DNA of 64,000 bases from Nitrosospira multiformis (GTDB lineage: Bacteria; Pseudomonadota; Gammaproteobacteria; Burkholderiales; Nitrosomonadaceae). Position 1 is the stretch's first letter. Every line of letters starts with the position of its first letter. Position numbers and translations under genes: made by a program. Shown here piece after piece: positions 63,494-64,000 of this stretch. Location: assembly GCF_900103165.1 (NCBI RefSeq), contig NZ_FNKY01000001.1, positions 2,046,001 through 2,110,000 of the forward strand. The letters are read 5' to 3'. A model generated the notes under the pieces. That model searched no databases. It was given only the letters and a program-made list of their open reading frames with translations, and was not told the DNA's origin.

Positions 63494-64000
63494 CTATTCC
63501 TTGGCTCCGCCGCTTTTCAGTAATTCGGCAGCGTTAAGATATTCCCTGCTCACCGCCCATTTCAGCGCGGTTCCGCCCGACTCATTGCGGATATTGGGGT
63601 CTGCTCCGTTTTTCAACAGGACTTTGATGGTGTCGGTGTGATTTCCCCTTGCCGCCATCATTAATGCGGTTGTCCCGTTCTCGGATGTGGAATTGATCGC
63701 CGCGCCTCCATCCAATAATAACTGGATAATTTTCGGATGCCCGGTAGTTGCGGCATACAGCAAGGGATTCCATCCCGCATGATTGATCTCGGCACCCTTG
63801 ACATAAAGTTTCTCCACGATATTGTAAAGGCCATTGTAGCTGGCAAGCATAATGGCGGTTTCACCATACTTATTGCGCAGATTGAGCCGGGCGCCGGCGT
63901 CGATCAAAAGATCGACCAGCTTGGCATTTTTATGCCGGACGGCTACCATCAGCAGCGTATTCCCCCGCTCATCGGGTGTGTTGGGATCGGCGCCCCGGGC
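63494..64000 (-). CDS. Ankyrin-repeat protein (partial)
   Basis: At least 168 residues are visible and the frame runs to the window end, so the N terminus is outside. It carries about five ankyrin repeats, with the typical G-x-TALMMAARGNH motif, DAGARLNLRNKYGETAIMLA, NHAGWNPLLYAATTGHP and DPNIRNESGGTALKWAV. Ankyrin repeats mediate protein binding; the role here is unknown. Confidence 0.88.
   Translation of the reverse strand, partial: ARGADPNTPDERGNTLLMVAVRHKNAKLVDLLIDAGARLNLRNKYGETAIMLASYNGLYNIVEKLYVKGAEINHAGWNPLLYAATTGHPKIIQLLLDGGAAINSTSENGTTALMMAARGNHTDTIKVLLKNGADPNIRNESGGTALKWAVSREYLNAAELLKSGGAKE

Noticed and set aside
63238-63537. 99-aa plus-strand frame near the window end
   Set aside because: It overlaps a hairpin and the end of the ankyrin gene and shows no domain.

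Overview
The window looks like chromosomal DNA of a motile betaproteobacterium, most likely the ammonia-oxidiser family Nitrosomonadaceae and perhaps Nitrosospira. That placement is inference. It rests on the betaproteobacterial flagellar gene order, PEP-CTERM proteins, moderately high GC content and many short palindromic intergenic elements. No rRNA, tRNA or CRISPR array was found.

Region 1 (1-20.5 kb) is a late flagellar cluster. It runs fliC (3' end), fliD, fliS, fliT, a FliK-like gene and a small FlhB-C-like gene. fliE follows on the minus strand, divergent from fliF-G-H-I-J-K, and then fliL-M-N-O-P-Q-R. Together these encode the filament cap, its chaperones, the MS ring and switch, the export ATPase complex, the hook-length ruler and the export gate. 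The run is broken between fliK and fliL by an MHYT-GGDEF-EAL cyclic-di-GMP gene with palindrome-ended non-coding elements on both sides.

Region 2 (20.5-27.5 kb) is accessory. A patch of short hairpins is followed by a seven-repeat beta-propeller fused to a papain-like cysteine protease, with a small partner gene. Then come an unrecognised protein with Cys and His peptidase-like motifs, a lipoprotein, and a phospholipase C/acid phosphatase-type enzyme. This is the best candidate here for an undescribed system.

Region 3 (27.5-45.7 kb) is mostly housekeeping: a class I aminotransferase, uvrB, small exported proteins, a degraded PEP-CTERM gene, an MFS pump, a family 2 glycosyltransferase, a GGDEF-EAL protein, a membrane spermidine synthase-like protein, an exported isoaspartyl methyltransferase, SnoaL, DoxX, pirin and a LysR regulator.

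Region 4 (45.7-64 kb) holds a DJ-1/PfpI protein, a DUF6279-type lipoprotein, a GlpD-like oxidoreductase, transposase remnants, a quinone oxidoreductase and a frameshifted phytase-like PEP-CTERM gene. An arsenic operon (arsR-arsI-arsC-arsB) follows, then decayed genes, a large subtilase with a Cys/His/Asp-rich tail, MgtC, an SDR, WrbA, a glyoxalase-fold protein and a truncated ankyrin protein.

At least four families of small terminal-inverted-repeat elements (159-390 bp) are scattered through the window. Two of them overlap the stop codons of flagellar genes. Several genes are frameshifted or truncated, so the accessory parts appear to be in flux.
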